This document shows, in pieces, positions 15,910-16,461 of a stretch of DNA of 16,461 bases; position 1 is the first letter of the stretch, and every line of letters begins with the position of its first letter. The stretch is from assembly GCA_002391675.1 (NCBI GenBank), contig DGFM01000019.1, positions 62,358-78,818 on the forward strand, read 5' to 3'. Under the pieces are notes generated by a model. The model saw only the letters and a list, made by a program, of their open reading frames with translations. It had not been told where the DNA came from and made no database searches. Origin of the DNA: Cloacimonetes bacterium UBA3900 (GTDB taxonomy: Bacteria; Cloacimonadota; Cloacimonadia; Cloacimonadales; Cloacimonadaceae). The translations under genes were made by a program, and so were the position numbers.

Positions 15910-15985
15910 ATGATTTCTTCTTGTTAATCGGGACTTTTGCATCGGGGCTGGGAAAATGTTGTGACTTGGGTGGAAAATAAATGGC

Positions 15986-16006
15986 TCAAGTTCAATTTGA
16001 GTGAGT
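15986..16006 (+). repeat. Left terminal inverted repeat of copy B
   Basis: Starts TCAAGTTCAATTTGAGTG. It pairs with the reverse complement of 16441-16461, differing at 3 of 21 positions, and contains the small hairpin CTCAAGTTCAATTTGAG (15985-16001) homologous to 199-215. Confidence 0.6.
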
Positions 16007-16040
16007 GAAAAGTTCTACAGGAAGAGCAGAGCAGGATTTC

Positions 16041-16056
16041 CTCCAGATTTCAGGAG
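16041..16056 (-). other. Hairpin 3 of repeat copy B
   Basis: CTCC (16041-16044) pairs with GGAG (16053-16056) around eight bases. It occupies the place of the stronger stem at 145-161 in copy A and lies 40 nt from the terminal hairpin, against 38 nt in copy A. Confidence 0.5.
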
Positions 16057-16088
16057 CATACAAAAAGGCTGACGAATACCCAAATAAC

Positions 16089-16107
16089 GCCTACTGTTTT
16101 AGTAGGC
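16089..16107 (-). other. Hairpin 2 of repeat copy B
   Basis: GCCTACT and AGTAGGC form a perfect 7-bp stem around GTTTT. It is the counterpart of 97-115, where the changes are mostly wobble-preserving. Confidence 0.7.
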
Positions 16108-16234
16108 AATCTCTGGCTCGCTCCGGCACCTGAAACAGCAGGGGGTTTTGAAACATTTGACAAAGGAGCCGGTTTTGCGAAAACAAATCTGCCTCGTAAA
16201 ACGTCGATTTGATGCGGCCTCCCTTAGGGGCTCC

Positions 16235-16258
16235 TGTGGGTCTCCTTTGGGACCCACA
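16235..16258. other. Strong hairpin inside repeat copy B
   Basis: TGTGGGTC (16235-16242) pairs perfectly with GACCCACA (16251-16258). The loop of eight can extend by T-G and C-G pairs. It is not followed by a T-run, so it is structural and not an obvious terminator. Its counterpart in copy A would lie left of the window. Confidence 0.65.
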
Positions 16259-16440
16259 AGTAACCCAAAGAAAACCCAAGAGTTACGCATTCGAGCGCCA
16301 AGGAGATCCGAGGGTGGGCGAGGCCAGGTGAAAAGTCAACCTTTGATGCAAGGGCTGGTTTTTTGAAAACAATTTATGACCCTTAAGGGAAGGGATTTTC
16401 CCTCGACAACCGGCAGCTGCGATCTTGTCTCGTCACACCT

Positions 16441-16461
16441 ACCCACTCTAATTGAACATGA
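16441..16461 (-). repeat. Right terminal inverted repeat of copy B
   Basis: Reads TCATGTTCAATTAGAGTG on the minus strand and matches the left end at 18 of 21 positions. It touches the window edge, so the true boundary is unseen. Confidence 0.55.

Larger units (their letters stand above)
15843..15982. other. Upstream region of the endonuclease gene
   Basis: This AT-rich stretch lies between the endonuclease start and the end of repeat copy B. Apart from the candidate promoter and ribosome binding site nothing else was recognised. Confidence 0.5.
15983..16461 (-). repeat. Dispersed structured repeat, copy B (MITE-like, may continue past the window)
   Basis: This non-coding stretch is the inverted relative of copy A at 1-217. 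16094-16203 aligns with 1-110 without gaps. The outer end (15983-16005) matches the reverse complement of 195-217 at 19 of 23 positions. Its two edges, 15986-16006 and 16441-16461, are inverted repeats of each other (18 of 21), giving the look of a miniature inverted-repeat element of at least 476 bp. The part unique to copy B within this window (16204-16440) holds a strong hairpin at 16235-16258 and the palindrome CCCTTAAGGG. No transposase or convincing gene was found. Target-site duplication cannot be checked because the right flank is missing. Confidence 0.7.

Noticed and set aside
16091..16290. Two overlapping minus-strand open frames of 62-63 codons inside repeat copy B
   Set aside because: In the gaplessly aligned copy A the equivalent frame contains several stop codons, there is no ribosome binding site, and the region is dominated by hairpins; it is treated as non-coding.

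Overview
The window looks like a chromosomal segment from a Cloacimonadota-type bacterium (Cloacimonetes, FCB group). This is inferred from two very large secreted proteins ending in a FlgD/Por-type C-terminal domain (NYPNPFNPSTTISY ... ASGIYF ... HKMVLMK), from a large multidomain secreted endonuclease with Ig-like, lamin-tail and fibronectin modules, and from moderate GC. No rRNA, tRNA, CRISPR array, transposase or integrase was found.

Layout, left to right. Positions 1-217 hold the end of a dispersed non-coding repeat (copy A). Positions 222-5951 (minus strand) hold two tandem paralogous secreted proteins of 957 and 946 aa, 15 nt apart and probably one operon transcribed leftwards. Positions 5952-6107 are a divergent promoter region. 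Positions 6108-10379 (plus strand) hold an N-acetylmuramoyl-L-alanine amidase, a PDZ/radical-SAM-like DUF512 protein, a PhnD-type binding lipoprotein and a PhnC-type ATPase. No PhnE permease is present. Positions 10380-10530 are a convergent intergenic stretch. Positions 10531-15839 (minus strand) hold a 1381-aa secreted endonuclease I protein followed, 37 nt later, by a soluble PAS histidine kinase whose reading frame is broken by one base near 10948. Positions 15843-15982 hold the endonuclease upstream region. From 15983 to the right edge lies a second, inverted copy (B) of the repeat seen at the left edge.

The most unexpected feature is that repeat. Copies A and B align without gaps over 110 nt (85 of 110 identical by manual count). 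Beyond that they share three further hairpins at nearly equal spacing, one with a C-G to T-A compensatory change. Copy B appears bounded by imperfect terminal inverted repeats (18 of 21), as in a MITE-like element of at least 476 bp. Copy A ends at the same terminal motif, five bases from a stop codon. The whole gene block therefore lies between two inverted copies about 16 kb apart.

Functionally, the minus-strand genes are mostly exported proteins (putative beta-propeller surface proteins and an extracellular nuclease). The plus-strand genes cover cell-wall cleavage, an unassigned redox/radical-type protein and two of the three parts of a phosphonate/phosphite/phosphate importer.
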